NCBI RefSeq assembly: GCF_016862455.1
Contig: NZ_BOMZ01000112.1
Coordinates: 1-64,000, forward strand
Direction of reading: 5' to 3'
DNA length: 64,000 nucleotides
From: Actinoplanes utahensis
GTDB lineage: Bacteria; Actinomycetota; Actinomycetes; Mycobacteriales; Micromonosporaceae
Within the stretch, counting starts at the first letter, position 1. The number at the start of each line of letters is the position of its first letter. Of this stretch, positions 35,878-44,413 are shown one piece after another. The notes beneath the pieces were generated by a model. It ran no database searches. It saw nothing but the letters and a program-made list of their open reading frames with translations, and was not told the origin of the DNA. The position numbers and the translations under genes are program-made.

Positions 35878-37575
35878 TCAGGACGTAGGGGCGGGCACGG
35901 CCCACGGGGAAGGACGTCCTGCCGGGTCGCGGAGCCCGTCGAGGGCGGTGCGCTGGTGGCCGAGGTCGAGGTCCCAGTCCTCGTCTCGGGTCGTCCAGGT
36001 CAGCCGGTAGGAGCGGATGCCGGCATCCGACAGCAGGACCCGGCGGGTGTGCAGGCGCGGCCCGGTAGCCGGCTGCCACGAGTACTCCCAGTCCGCACCG
36101 CCACCGGACACCAGCAGCACCCCCATGCTGACCTTGCGATAACCGGGCAGTGTTCCGGCCGCCAACGCCCGCTCCTCGGTGACCTGCCAGTGCCGCAGCG
36201 GATCAGCGGTTGTCGGCGGCCCGGCCGCCACGGTGATCGTGCGAACCGCATCAGGCCCGGTGAAGCACACCAGCGCGCCTGCGTCGGCGTCTGCACGAGC
36301 CCAGCCCCGCGGAATCGGCAAGGCGAAACCGGCGGGGTCGACGTGCCAGAGCCAACCAGCCGGCAGCGCATACGGTGCGGGCGCCCAACTCGCAACCGGA
36401 CGCGAGACAGCCGCCGGGCAGGGCGCGGCGCCGGTCGAGGCCATGGCGGGAGAAGGCTCGGAAGCGACCGGTTCACGGTCCGGACCGGAAACCGCCACCC
36501 ACCCGACCGCCGCGGCCGCCATGGCGACACCAGCGGCGACGAGCCCCCAGCGGGCGGAGGACCGACGGGCGGCGGTGGCGACCACAGGCCGGCGCCGGCC
36601 GGTCTCCAACCGTGGCGGCACGGCCGGTGAAGCCTTCACCGGCACGCCCACCGACCGGAAAGGAACCGCGTCGTCTGTGGGACGGCGCGGCGCCGGGATC
36701 GTCACCACGCCGATCGCGCGCCGCGTGATCGCCCACAGAGCCGCCTGCGTCTCGGCGGCACCCGCTCGCATGCCGAGATCCCTGGCCAGCAAACCGGCGA
36801 TGACCGGACTCAGCGGCCCCGCACGCTGAGGCGGATCAGGGTCGTCGGCCAGCACAGCCGACAGTGCCTCCGCCGTACTGGAGCGATCGAACGGTGGACA
36901 GCCCTCCACGGCCGTATGCAAGGTCGCGCCCAACGACCACAGATCCGCGCGGGGGTCAGCGGCCTCGCCACGCAGCCGTTCCGGAGCAATGTAGTGCGGC
37001 GAGCCGAGCAGCGGCTCGTGTTGTTTCACAGTGGAGCGGTGTTCGCGCGCGACACCGAGCGTGGCCAGCCCGAAATCGGTGAGCACCACCCGTCCCCCGG
37101 CGGCGAGCAGCACGTTGTGCGGTTTGACGTCCAAGTGCAGAACACCAGCCGCATGCGCCGCACGCAGCCCACTCAACACGGCAAGCCCCACCCGGGCCGC
37201 TTCCCGATGGGTCAGCGGACCGTCCTGGACGAGAACCTCCTGCAGCGACCGTGACCGCACATACTCCATGACGATCCAGGACCGGCTCGCCGTCTGCACC
37301 ACGTCGAAGATCCGCACGATCGCCGGATGATCCAGCTGCGCAGCCGCACGCGCCTCCCGCACCGCACGTAACCGCATCCCGCGCCAGTCCACTACCGGCA
37401 CCGCTGTCGACGCCACCAGCTCCTTGACGGCTACCTCGCGGTCGAGCACCTCGTCGTACGCCCGCCAGACGCGGCCCATGCCCCCGGCACCGACCAGCTC
37501 GAGCAGCCGATATCGACCCGCTACCGTCCGCTGCCCGCCATCACCATCGACGTCACGTTCCCTCTCGCCAACCAC
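35878..37575 (-). CDS. Membrane Ser/Thr protein kinase (PknB-like), non-RD
   Basis: A 565-residue kinase. The catalytic domain (about 20-285) has the glycine loop VGAGGMGRVW, Lys in VAVKELV, catalytic loop VLHLDVKPHNVLL, DFG as LTDFGLA and APE as IAPERL. The loop reads HLD where most kinases have HRD, so it is a non-RD kinase and may not need activation-loop phosphorylation. A membrane helix near 345-366 (WGLVAAGVAMAAAAVGWVAV) leads to a 190-residue extracellular sensor domain with no PASTA repeats. It lies next to the SigK regulon but is transcribed from its own start (GTG or ATG region at 37575). Confidence 0.9.
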   Translation of the reverse strand: MVGERERDVDGDGGQRTVAGRYRLLELVGAGGMGRVWRAYDEVLDREVAVKELVASTAVPVVDWRGMRLRAVREARAAAQLDHPAIVRIFDVVQTASRSWIVMEYVRSRSLQEVLVQDGPLTHREAARVGLAVLSGLRAAHAAGVLHLDVKPHNVLLAAGGRVVLTDFGLATLGVAREHRSTVKQHEPLLGSPHYIAPERLRGEAADPRADLWSLGATLHTAVEGCPPFDRSSTAEALSAVLADDPDPPQRAGPLSPVIAGLLARDLGMRAGAAETQAALWAITRRAIGVVTIPAPRRPTDDAVPFRSVGVPVKASPAVPPRLETGRRRPVVATAARRSSARWGLVAAGVAMAAAAVGWVAVSGPDREPVASEPSPAMASTGAAPCPAAVSRPVASWAPAPYALPAGWLWHVDPAGFALPIPRGWARADADAGALVCFTGPDAVRTITVAAGPPTTADPLRHWQVTEERALAAGTLPGYRKVSMGVLLVSGGGADWEYSWQPATGPRLHTRRVLLSDAGIRSYRLTWTTRDEDWDLDLGHQRTALDGLRDPAGRPSPWAVPAPTS

Positions 37576-37626
37576 ATCTCACCCCGCCCGCACCGCATCC
37601 CGGCCCACATACCATTCAGGGATTCG

Positions 37627-37758
37627 GTGCGCACAGGCGTGTGGTTTGCTGCGATCAGGCAGGCCGTGTACGGCGTCGCCCAGCTCCGCGGGTGGGAACG
37701 GTTGACGCGCGATGCGGTGGCCCACCTGGAGCGTTCCGGCGGCTTGCTCGCCACGTGA
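37627..37758 (+). CDS. Possible 43-residue protein or gene remnant
   Basis: A short frame from GTG 37627, VRTGVWFAAIRQAVYGVAQL and on to a stop at 37758, has natural-looking actinobacterial composition (amphipathic, ending HLERSGGLLAT). No ribosome binding site is evident and no family recognised. It may be the 3' end of a lost gene in a region of decay. Confidence 0.25.
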   Translation: MRTGVWFAAIRQAVYGVAQLRGWERLTRDAVAHLERSGGLLAT

Positions 37759-37885
37759 CCGAGCCGGCGGCCATGACCACGGGAATGTCTGCCGTGTCCG
37801 GCGTCGTGAGTAGCCCGGCGCGTGCTTGCAGACCGGTCATCCCCGACATCTCGTTGTCGGTCACGACGGCGTCCGGATGTCAGGC
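37740..37885 (-). pseudogene. Response-regulator receiver domain fragment
   Basis: The minus strand reads HPDAVVTDNEMSGMTGLQ and continues LLTTPDTADIPVVMAAGS, which is the central part of a REC domain: the strand with the phospho-acceptor Asp (VVTD), the M-G turn, and the next beta strand IPVVM. A stop codon directly precedes HPD, and the frame leaves the fold after VMAAGS. No output domain is present. It is a relic of a two-component or chemotaxis-type regulator. Confidence 0.6.
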
Positions 37886-38056
37886 CCGGACTTCATGTGC
37901 CGGTGTGAGTGCGTTCAACTGCATGGAGCGGGCATTCCGGCTGTTCACTCCCGCGGATCGACGCAAGCCGGCTGAGTGATGAGATGCTCGACGCTCAAAG
38001 CTCGACGAGAGGCGGATAATCGTAATTGTGGCATTCTGACACCTACCGCATTCTTG

Positions 38057-38600
38057 GTGTCCAACCGTCACCAGATCTACGACGCGTACCGGCGCTGGAC
38101 GCGATAGTGCGCTGGTCCGGGCTTGCCATACCGGCCGCCGTCCGGGAGTGGTACGCGGGCCCAGGGGCCACGCTGCTATCCGATCGCGACAACCTCGTGA
38201 CGGCCCCTGAACGGCTAGGCACCCCATCGATGGCATTGACTATGTGGCCCAGAGGCTCCTGGTAACGGAAACCGATGGTCAGGGCTGCTGTCGCTGGGTT
38301 GTCCGACTGCAGCCACTGCCACCGATTGTTGAGCCGACTCCGTTGTTCGACCTACCGGCTTTGCTGATGCTTTTCTCGCATTGAAGCGTCGCGCTGGCGG
38401 AGACCCGGTTCCGGCGGCTGCCGCTGCCGGACCATCCGCTCTGGACCATGGCCGACGGCCGCCGACACGGTGGTTCGCCGGTGACGGGTGATCCTGCGCG
38501 ACGACGCCGGGACCTGGATCCGGGCCGAACGCGACCGGGCAGACATGGATTCACAACACCGCGCAGTACCAGTCCAGCAATGCCACAGTCCCGGTGGGCG
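38057..38600 (+). pseudogene. Frameshifted SMI1/KNR4-like (SUKH) gene remnant
   Basis: Pieces of one protein appear in successive frames: SNRHQIYDAYR, then ALDAIVRWSGLAIPAAVREWY up to RLGTP, then IDGIDYVAQRLLVTETDGQG and CCRWVVRL, then TRFRRLPLPDHPLWTMADGRR, then VILRDDAGTWIRAER. The order and the AAVREWY and CRWVVRL stretches resemble SMI1/KNR4-type proteins of actinobacteria, which often act as immunity proteins. At least two frameshifts and internal stops (for example TAG near 38105) break it. Confidence 0.5.
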
Positions 38601-38950
38601 AGGGTAAGGCGTGGGCGGACGGCACCGATTTCAGGCTCGAGCCGAACGGCATGGAATGGTTCGTGCTGACCCCGACAAAGAGAGTCGCCTCCCGCGGCAC
38701 CGGAACTCTGAACGGGCGGTCCGGTTACACCTGGCTGATCTACGGCGTGCCCGGGGGCCAGTCCGGGAAGGATCAGCTTCGCCTCGTCGTGTTCGAGACT
38801 GAGTGCGGAACGGTCGTCTACGACAGCGATCCGCTCAGCATTCACTACGACGTCGACGTGCTCTACCTCATGAGCGAACTGACCTCGGGAGCCGTGCAGG
38901 TGCACCTGAACCTAGGCCCGGCCGGCGCTCACCCCTGCGGTAACGGGTGA
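38594..38950 (+). CDS. Hypothetical protein, probably a truncated secreted beta-sandwich
   Basis: A frame of up to 118 residues from 38594; sensible sequence continues about 18 codons further upstream in frame (TWIHNTAQYQSSNATVP) without a start, suggesting loss of the 5' part. The middle, GTGTLNGRSGYTWLIYG followed by DQLRLVVFETECGTVVYDSD, has the alternating pattern of a small beta-sandwich resembling C-terminal domains of secreted actinobacterial proteins. No signal peptide remains. The stop lies inside a terminator hairpin. Confidence 0.4.
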   Translation: MGEGKAWADGTDFRLEPNGMEWFVLTPTKRVASRGTGTLNGRSGYTWLIYGVPGGQSGKDQLRLVVFETECGTVVYDSDPLSIHYDVDVLYLMSELTSGAVQVHLNLGPAGAHPCGNG

Positions 38951-38961
38951 GCGCCGGCCGG
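38918..38961 (+). terminator. Terminator overlapping the end of the truncated gene
   Basis: CCGGCCGGCGCTCACCC (38918-38934) pairs perfectly with 38945-38961 around a 10-base loop. It contains the stop codon of the preceding frame. The next 190 bp to the signal peptidase gene hold nothing supportable. Confidence 0.7.
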
Positions 38962-39151
38962 CGTACAAAAGCTCGAATTGCGGCCGGAAGCTGACTGCAA
39001 AGCAGGATTGCGTCGGGGCATGTTTCGTCCTGATAGGGCGGCCGGAGACACTTTTGGGTTGATCTATGCGCCGAGTCTGTTGGAGATCCGAGGACTACCG
39101 TCGGTGCTACGAGTAGGTGTACTCACCAGGCGTCGACGGTTGCCGGGGGAG

Positions 39152-39691
39152 TCAGGTCCGGGGGCGGAACGGGGAGTTGCGCCAGGATGCGGCCGGGCGG
39201 GTCTCGGCGGTGATCGGGCCGTCCTGGGCGAAGCGGCGCACCGCCACGCCGAGCAGCCGGTCCAGCGGCACGTAGCCGAACGTCCGCGAGTCGATGCTGG
39301 CCGCCCGGTTGTCGCCGAGGACGGCGAGCGCCCCGCTCGGCACCGGGCCGGCGCCGGCCGGCATCACCTCCGGCGCGGGGTCGCCGGGCAGCGCCACCAG
39401 ACGCTTGATCATCCAGTGGCGGTCCGTCACGTCGGGGACGGCCGAGCGCCACGCCCACGACTCGCCGCCGGCGTCTCGGGTGGGGCGCTCGAACACCACG
39501 ATGTCGCCGACCTGTAGGGCCGACGGGCGGACGCGGTGGACGATGACGCGTTCGTCGGCGCCGAGGGTCGGTTCCATGCTGTTGCCCTCGACGCCGACCA
39601 CCACGTAGCGGCGGCGCAGCCGGACGACGGTCAGCGCCGCGGCGGCCGCGGCCGGAACGAGCACGCCGGCCGCCACGAACAGGGCGGTCAC
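39152..39691 (-). CDS. S26 family signal peptidase in a peptide-export cassette
   Basis: A 179-residue type I signal peptidase-like membrane protease. One N-terminal helix (TALFVAAGVLVPAAAAAALTVV), then catalytic Ser38 in GNSMEPTL and Lys96 in HWMIKRLVALPGD. The later box LAVLGDNRAASIDSR is the conserved GDN-x-x-x-S-x-D/R element. It starts at GTG overlapping the stop of the ABC transporter gene (GTGA), so the two are translationally coupled. It is shorter than housekeeping LepB and is probably dedicated to the six-cysteine peptide encoded at 42251, whose leader ends AKA. Confidence 0.88.
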   Translation of the reverse strand: MTALFVAAGVLVPAAAAAALTVVRLRRRYVVVGVEGNSMEPTLGADERVIVHRVRPSALQVGDIVVFERPTRDAGGESWAWRSAVPDVTDRHWMIKRLVALPGDPAPEVMPAGAGPVPSGALAVLGDNRAASIDSRTFGYVPLDRLLGVAVRRFAQDGPITAETRPAASWRNSPFRPRT

Positions 39692-41520
39692 CGGGCGCTC
39701 CCGATCTCGGCGACGTATCCGGACGCCTGGCGGTTGAACGCCCGCGCGTAGACGCCGCCGGTGGCGAGCAGGTCGCGGTGGGTGCCCTGCTCGACCACGA
39801 CACCGTCCTCGAGCACCACGATGACGTCGGCGGTACGGACCATGCCGAGCCGGTGCGAGATCAGCAGGCTGGTGCCGCCGGACCGGTGGGTGAGCAGTTC
39901 CTCGTGCATGCGGTACTCGGCCTCCGGATCCAATCCTGAGCTGGGTTCGTCGAGCAGGATGAAGTCGCGGCCGCGGCGCAGCAGCGCCCGGGCCAGGGCC
40001 ACCCGCTGCCACTGCCCGCCGGACAATGGCACGCCGAGGGCGCCGCCGGAATCACTGTCACCGGCGAAGCTGCGCGTCAGCATGGTCTCGTAGCCGTCGG
40101 GCAGCGCGGCGAGCTGCGCACCGATCCCGGCCCGCTCGGCGGCTCGCTCGATCGCGGCGGGGTCGGCGCCGTTGGCGAGGTCGCCCAGGGCGATGTTCTC
40201 GCGCGCCGTCAGGTCGAAGGTCATGAAGTCCTGGAACACCGCGCTGACCCGCTCCCGCAGCGCCGCGACGGGCACGGCGCGCAGGTCGACGCCGTCCCAC
40301 AGGATCGCCCCCCGGGTGGGGTCGTAGAAGCGGCAGAGCAGTTTCGCGAGGGTGCTCTTCCCGGCGCCGTTCACCCCGACCAGGGCCAGCGACTGTCCGT
40401 ACGGGATCGTCAGGCTGACGCCGCGCAGCACCCACGGGTGTTCGTCGGAGTAGCGGAACCACACGTTGCGCAGCTCGATGCCCCGCCGCAGCGGCGGCAT
40501 CGCCGTGTCCGGCTCGCCGTCGGGCAGATCCGGCCCGGCCGCGGTGACCGCCCGGTAGTGCCGGAAGATCAGCAGGTGCTGCCGGCCGAACGCGACGCCG
40601 GCGGCCAGCCCGCCCACGCTGCTCTGCACCGCGGTGATCGCGGCCAGGAAGACGACGATGTCGCCGACGCCGAGCCGGCCGTCGAGGGCGGCCTTCACGG
40701 CCCAGAGCAGGCCCCCGGCGGCGACACCGGCGGCGAGCAGGGCCAGGCCGCCCTGGGTCAGCACGGTGCGCCGGTCCATCCGCCGGTTGAGCCGGTTGAT
40801 GTCGAGGCGTTCGCGCAGCATGAGGCGGCGGAAGTGGTCGCCGAGGTTGAACAGCCGCACCTCTTTGGCGGCCTGGACGTCGGCGAGCAGGGAGGCGAAG
40901 AACATCTCGCGCCGTTGCGCCTGACTGGTGTCCAGGGTGATGCCGACCCGGGCGCGGGCCAGGCGCATCTCGCCGAGCAGGGTCGGCACCCCGCCGAGCA
41001 GCACGATCCACGCCATCACCGGGCTGATCACCAACAGCGAGCCGAAGAACCCGCCGAGGGTGACGAACGTGCTGGTCAGCCCGAGCGCGGTGTTCGTCAG
41101 TTCGGCCGGCGCGTTGATGCCGTTGAACTGCGCGATCCGCAGCCGGTCGAGGAACGCCGGGTCCTCGAAGCGGGCGAGGCCGTGGAACCGGTTGACCGCC
41201 GCGTAGAGCCGGTCCTGGGCGGCGAGGCTCGCCCGCCGGTCGAGCTCGGCACGCAGGTACTGGGTCAGGTGGGGCTGCACACCGCCGGCCAGGCCCGCCG
41301 TCAGCAGCCCGGCCACGGCGCCGGCGAGTTCCGGCCACGACGCCGTGCCGGCCGCGACCCGGTCGAGCAGCACCTTGGTGCACCAGGCCACGGCGACGGG
41401 CAGCACGGCGGCGACGACGGTCAGCACCACCAGCGCGGCGAGCGTCAGCGGTGTGGCACGGGCGGCGACGCCGAGGGCATCGACCAGCGCACCGCGCTCC
41501 CGCCGGGTGGAACGGATCAT
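39688..41520 (-). CDS. ABC exporter with fused membrane and ATPase domains
   Basis: A 610-residue half-transporter. Six membrane helices in the first 330 residues (for example LTLAALVVLTVVAAVLPVAV and the GLALLAAGVAAGGLLWAV pair) are followed by an ATPase domain with Walker A VGVNGAGKSTLAKLL, signature LSGGQWQRVALARAL, Walker B FILLDEPSSGLD and the H-loop LLISHRLG. It has no N-terminal C39 peptidase domain, so any substrate leader must be removed elsewhere, here plausibly by the coupled signal peptidase. It overlaps the upstream TlpA-like gene by 4 bp. By family resemblance (MsbA/peptide exporters) it exports; the likely cargo is the divergent cysteine-rich peptide. Confidence 0.9.
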   Translation of the reverse strand: MIRSTRRERGALVDALGVAARATPLTLAALVVLTVVAAVLPVAVAWCTKVLLDRVAAGTASWPELAGAVAGLLTAGLAGGVQPHLTQYLRAELDRRASLAAQDRLYAAVNRFHGLARFEDPAFLDRLRIAQFNGINAPAELTNTALGLTSTFVTLGGFFGSLLVISPVMAWIVLLGGVPTLLGEMRLARARVGITLDTSQAQRREMFFASLLADVQAAKEVRLFNLGDHFRRLMLRERLDINRLNRRMDRRTVLTQGGLALLAAGVAAGGLLWAVKAALDGRLGVGDIVVFLAAITAVQSSVGGLAAGVAFGRQHLLIFRHYRAVTAAGPDLPDGEPDTAMPPLRRGIELRNVWFRYSDEHPWVLRGVSLTIPYGQSLALVGVNGAGKSTLAKLLCRFYDPTRGAILWDGVDLRAVPVAALRERVSAVFQDFMTFDLTARENIALGDLANGADPAAIERAAERAGIGAQLAALPDGYETMLTRSFAGDSDSGGALGVPLSGGQWQRVALARALLRRGRDFILLDEPSSGLDPEAEYRMHEELLTHRSGGTSLLISHRLGMVRTADVIVVLEDGVVVEQGTHRDLLATGGVYARAFNRQASGYVAEIGSAR

Positions 41521-42065
41521 GCGTGGACCGTGTGGGCGGCATCGACCACTCGCGTGCCGGCCTCGGTGATCACGCCGTTCTCGTCGACGAGGCACGCGCT
41601 CGGGAAGCCCTGGACGTCGAATGCCGCGACGACCGCGGTGGACGCCTCGCCGGCCACCACGGTGCTGCCGCCGGCGAGCGCTGCACGGTACTCGCTGTCG
41701 TCGGCCACGGTCCCGTCGATGACGGCGAGGGCGCGGGTCCGCGCGGCGGCCTCGATGAAGCGCGGCCGCAGCTCGGCGCACGGCTTGCAACCGGGCGAGA
41801 AGAAGCCGACCAGTGTGGGCCGGTCGAACCAGGCGTTGTCGATCACGGTGCCGTCGATCGCCGTGGTGCTGAACGGCCGGACCGTGCTGCCGGCCGGCAG
41901 CATGCTCTCGTCGCTGCCCACCGGGCGCAGCCCGCCGGTCGGCCCGGTCAGCGACGACAGGGCGGCGGCCTGCTCCCGCATGCGGCGGATGAGCCCGAGA
42001 GTGAGCAGCAGATTGAGCAGAGCGATGCTGCCGACGAGGACGAGTGCGGCGGCGACATAGGACAC
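41517..42065 (-). CDS. TlpA/ResA-like membrane thioredoxin
   Basis: A 182-residue protein with an N-terminal membrane helix (VAAALVLVGSIALLNLLLTLGLI) and an extracytoplasmic thioredoxin-like domain. The redox motif is Cys93-x-x-Cys96 in FFSPGCKPCAEL, and a cis-proline-type turn is in VQGFPSACLVDENG. By family knowledge it makes or reduces disulfides outside the membrane. It is first in a three-gene overlapping operon with the ABC exporter and signal peptidase, and it starts 185 bp from a divergent peptide gene whose product has six cysteines. Confidence 0.88.
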   Translation of the reverse strand: MSYVAAALVLVGSIALLNLLLTLGLIRRMREQAAALSSLTGPTGGLRPVGSDESMLPAGSTVRPFSTTAIDGTVIDNAWFDRPTLVGFFSPGCKPCAELRPRFIEAAARTRALAVIDGTVADDSEYRAALAGGSTVVAGEASTAVVAAFDVQGFPSACLVDENGVITEAGTRVVDAAHTVHA

Positions 42066-42250
42066 GGCGATCTCCTGGCGGGCGTGAGCACATTGACGTA
42101 TCGGTCATGGCTGCCGTGGGCAACGGGACATATATATCGAGAATTTTTTACGGCGTCAGACATACGCGCTAATGGATGCCTGCGGTGTACCCTACCTCGA
42201 AATCGGTCGCATGGGGCGATCGATGTCAGTGAGAAAGGCAGGTGCACCAG
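42066..42250. promoter_or_regulatory. Divergent promoter region of the peptide cassette
   Basis: A 185-bp spacer between the TlpA-like gene and the peptide gene. It includes an unusually AT-rich stretch (ATATATATCGAGAATTTTTT near 42131-42150), a natural place for promoter elements in such a GC-rich genome. A purine-rich GAGAAAGGCAGG precedes the peptide start. No operator was identified. Confidence 0.4.
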
Positions 42251-42436
42251 ATGCGGAAACTGCGCGCTCTGGCCGACCGTGTCGTCAGTCTGGCGGTGCC
42301 GGCCGTGACGGCGAAGGCCGCCTACACCTACGAGTACAAGTGCGGTCCTCGCTGCGGACACGGCTACGCCACGCTCCAGCGCACCTGCGGCGGTGGCTCC
42401 TGCACGGGTTGGGTCCGGATCGACTGCAACTGCTGA
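42251..42436 (+). CDS. Six-cysteine secreted peptide precursor
   Basis: A 61-residue precursor. The leader is short and basic (MRKLRALADRVVSLAVPAV), ending in the signal-peptidase-type box Ala21-Lys22-Ala23. The predicted 38-residue core has six cysteines at 31, 35, 46, 51, 59 and 61, with CGPRC, CGGGSC and a C-terminal CNC. It is rich in Gly and aromatics and contains few acidic residues, suiting a disulfide-bonded secreted peptide. A GTG three codons upstream (42242) is an alternative start. The divergent thioredoxin, ABC exporter and signal peptidase form a complete export, folding and processing set. No lanthionine or radical-SAM enzyme is nearby. Function (antimicrobial, signal or other) is unknown. 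Confidence 0.7.
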   Translation: MRKLRALADRVVSLAVPAVTAKAAYTYEYKCGPRCGHGYATLQRTCGGGSCTGWVRIDCNC

Positions 42437-42450
42437 TCCGCCAATCCGAT

Positions 42451-42480
42451 GGCCCGCCTGCCGCAGCCGGCAGGCGGGCC
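42451..42480 (+). terminator. Terminator of the peptide gene
   Basis: GGCCCGCCTGCCG (42451-42463) pairs perfectly with 42468-42480 around a CAGC loop, 14 bp after the peptide stop. It supports transcription of the peptide as a one-gene unit. Confidence 0.8.
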
Positions 42481-42596
42481 ATTCCGTGGCCGCGGAAATA
42501 CATCAGAGATACAGCCGGAATACATTCTCGGCGGCTCCGCCGGTGTGCGTTCCGGCCGGAAACCCAGAATTTACGAATCGAACCTTCGCCGGCGGC

Positions 42597-44405
42597 TCAC
42601 GGCGTACCGGAAGAAGGGTTCGACGTGAGGCGGCGGTGGCGCTGGGCGGCCATCCGGACCGGGGCGTTCGGTTCGCCGAAGCGGGTGTAGCCGTGGCGGC
42701 GTTCGACGATCTCGAAGAAGACGCGGCCGCCGAAGACCGGGGTGTAGAGGTGCAGCAACTCGCCGCCGGACGGGTCGCGGTCGTAGAGGATGCCGTGGCG
42801 GCGCAGGGTGGCCAGGACGTCGTCGGGGAGGGCGAAACGGGCGGCCAGGTCGTCGTAGTAGTTGTCCGGCACCGGCAGGGTCGGGCAGGTCAGGGCCGCG
42901 GCGGTGGCGACGATGTCGGTGGTGGTGAAGGCGACGTGCTGCGGGTCGGCGACCGCGGGCGCCCATTCGCCGCGGCGCAGCAGAGCGACGGTGAGGGCGA
43001 CCTGGACCGAGCGCGCCGGGTCGGCGACGGCACGGGAGCGCATCAGGCCGAACGGGGCGGCGTACTCCTCGGTGGCGAGATGGTCCAGGCCGAGCACCGA
43101 GTGGTAGAAGAGCCCGGCCTCGTCGAAGTGGTCGAACGGCTGCGCCAGGCCCAGATGGTCGACGGCGAGCAGACCGGTGGGCGCGGCGCCGGCGCCGGTG
43201 GGCAGGAAGTCGGAGCGCCACTCGTCGCCGGGTGGGGTGACGAAGACGCTGGTGCCGTCGGGGGCGGTGATGGCGGCGAGTTCGGCCTCGCCGGGCTCGC
43301 GGACGTTGGGGTGGGCCGGGGCCAGCAGCGCCTCCGCGCGGTCCAGGGAGCGGGCCGGGTCCTCGGAGGTGACCGCGAAGGCGCTGATCATGGCGGGTCC
43401 GGGCTGGGTGACGGCGCTGTTCAGGACGATCCGGCAGGAGTTCTGCTCCCAGAGTTCGACGGGTTTGGTGCGGTGCTGGCCGGTGTGCGCGAAACCGAGG
43501 CCGCGCAGGGCGGACCGCAGCTCCGGCCCGGATCGGCCGTCGACGTCGAACTCGGTGAAGGCGTGCCCGGTCAGTGCCGGCGCGGGAGGCAGATGCGGGG
43601 CGATCCGGTCCTCGAGGGCGATCAGGGACCGCATCGCGTCGACGGCGGTGCGGGCCGGGTCGGACTGGCGGAACACGTCGTTGAAGACCTCCAGCGACAG
43701 TGGACCGTCGTAGCCCGCGGCGAGCACCAGCTTCACGAAGCCGGGCAGGTCGAACGCGCCCTGGCCGGGGAAGAGCCGGTGGTGGCGGCTCCACTGCAGC
43801 ACGTCCATGCTCAGGTGCGGGGCATCCGCCAACTGCAGGAAGAAGATCTTGCCGGGGGTGATGCCGGCGATCCCGGCCGGGCTGACCTCGCGGGACAGCA
43901 CGTGGAACGAGTCGAGGCAGAGCCCGAGCGCCGGGTGGTCGGCGCGCTCGACGATCCGCCAGGAACGGTCCCAGGTGGACACGTGGCGGCCCCAGGCCAG
44001 GGCCTCGTAGGCGATCCGCATGCCACGGTCCGCGGCCCGGCCGGCCAGCATCGCCAGCTGTGCCGCCGCCAGATCGTCGTCGTCGACGGCCGCCGGGTGG
44101 ACCGACGAGCAGACCAGGACGGTGTCCACGCCGAGCGCGGCCATCACGTCGAACTTGCGCTCGGCGCGTTCCAGGTTGGCCCGCAGCAGCTCCGGCGGCA
44201 CCGCTTCGAAGTCACGGAACGGCTGGTAGAGGTCGATGCTCAACCCCAGGTCGGCACACCGTTTCCGGATCTCGGCCGGTGCCATCGGGGACACCACGAG
44301 ATCGTTCTCGAACAGCTCGATGCCGTCGAACCCGGCCGCGGCCGCGGCTGCCAGCTTGTCGTCGAGGGTGCCGGACACGCAGACCGTGGCGATCGACCGC
44401 CGCAT
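42597..44405 (-). CDS. 3-Dehydroshikimate dehydratase fused to an HPPD-like domain (QuiC type)
   Basis: A 602-residue two-domain protein. The N-terminal half is a sugar-phosphate-isomerase-like TIM barrel (GFDGIELFENDLVVSP, CLDSFHVLSREVSP, FFLQLADAPHLSMD, LSLEVFNDVFR), the fold of metal-dependent dehydroshikimate dehydratases that make protocatechuate. The C-terminal half resembles 4-hydroxyphenylpyruvate dioxygenase (VDHLGLAQPFDHFDEAGLFYHSVLGLD; FFEIVERRHGYTRFGEPN). This fusion is known in QuiC1/QsuB-type enzymes. It starts 8 bp after the tetR stop on the same strand and lies opposite aroE, which fits quinate/shikimate breakdown. It is the reader's best anchor for that pathway. Confidence 0.85.
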   Translation of the reverse strand: MRRSIATVCVSGTLDDKLAAAAAAGFDGIELFENDLVVSPMAPAEIRKRCADLGLSIDLYQPFRDFEAVPPELLRANLERAERKFDVMAALGVDTVLVCSSVHPAAVDDDDLAAAQLAMLAGRAADRGMRIAYEALAWGRHVSTWDRSWRIVERADHPALGLCLDSFHVLSREVSPAGIAGITPGKIFFLQLADAPHLSMDVLQWSRHHRLFPGQGAFDLPGFVKLVLAAGYDGPLSLEVFNDVFRQSDPARTAVDAMRSLIALEDRIAPHLPPAPALTGHAFTEFDVDGRSGPELRSALRGLGFAHTGQHRTKPVELWEQNSCRIVLNSAVTQPGPAMISAFAVTSEDPARSLDRAEALLAPAHPNVREPGEAELAAITAPDGTSVFVTPPGDEWRSDFLPTGAGAAPTGLLAVDHLGLAQPFDHFDEAGLFYHSVLGLDHLATEEYAAPFGLMRSRAVADPARSVQVALTVALLRRGEWAPAVADPQHVAFTTTDIVATAAALTCPTLPVPDNYYDDLAARFALPDDVLATLRRHGILYDRDPSGGELLHLYTPVFGGRVFFEIVERRHGYTRFGEPNAPVRMAAQRHRRLTSNPSSGTP

Positions 44406-44413
44406 TTGCTACC

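Noticed and set aside
42251..42436. Lanthipeptide or thiopeptide precursor
   Set aside because: No LanM/LanB/LanC, YcaO or radical-SAM gene nearby, and the leader ends in a signal-peptidase-type AKA site.
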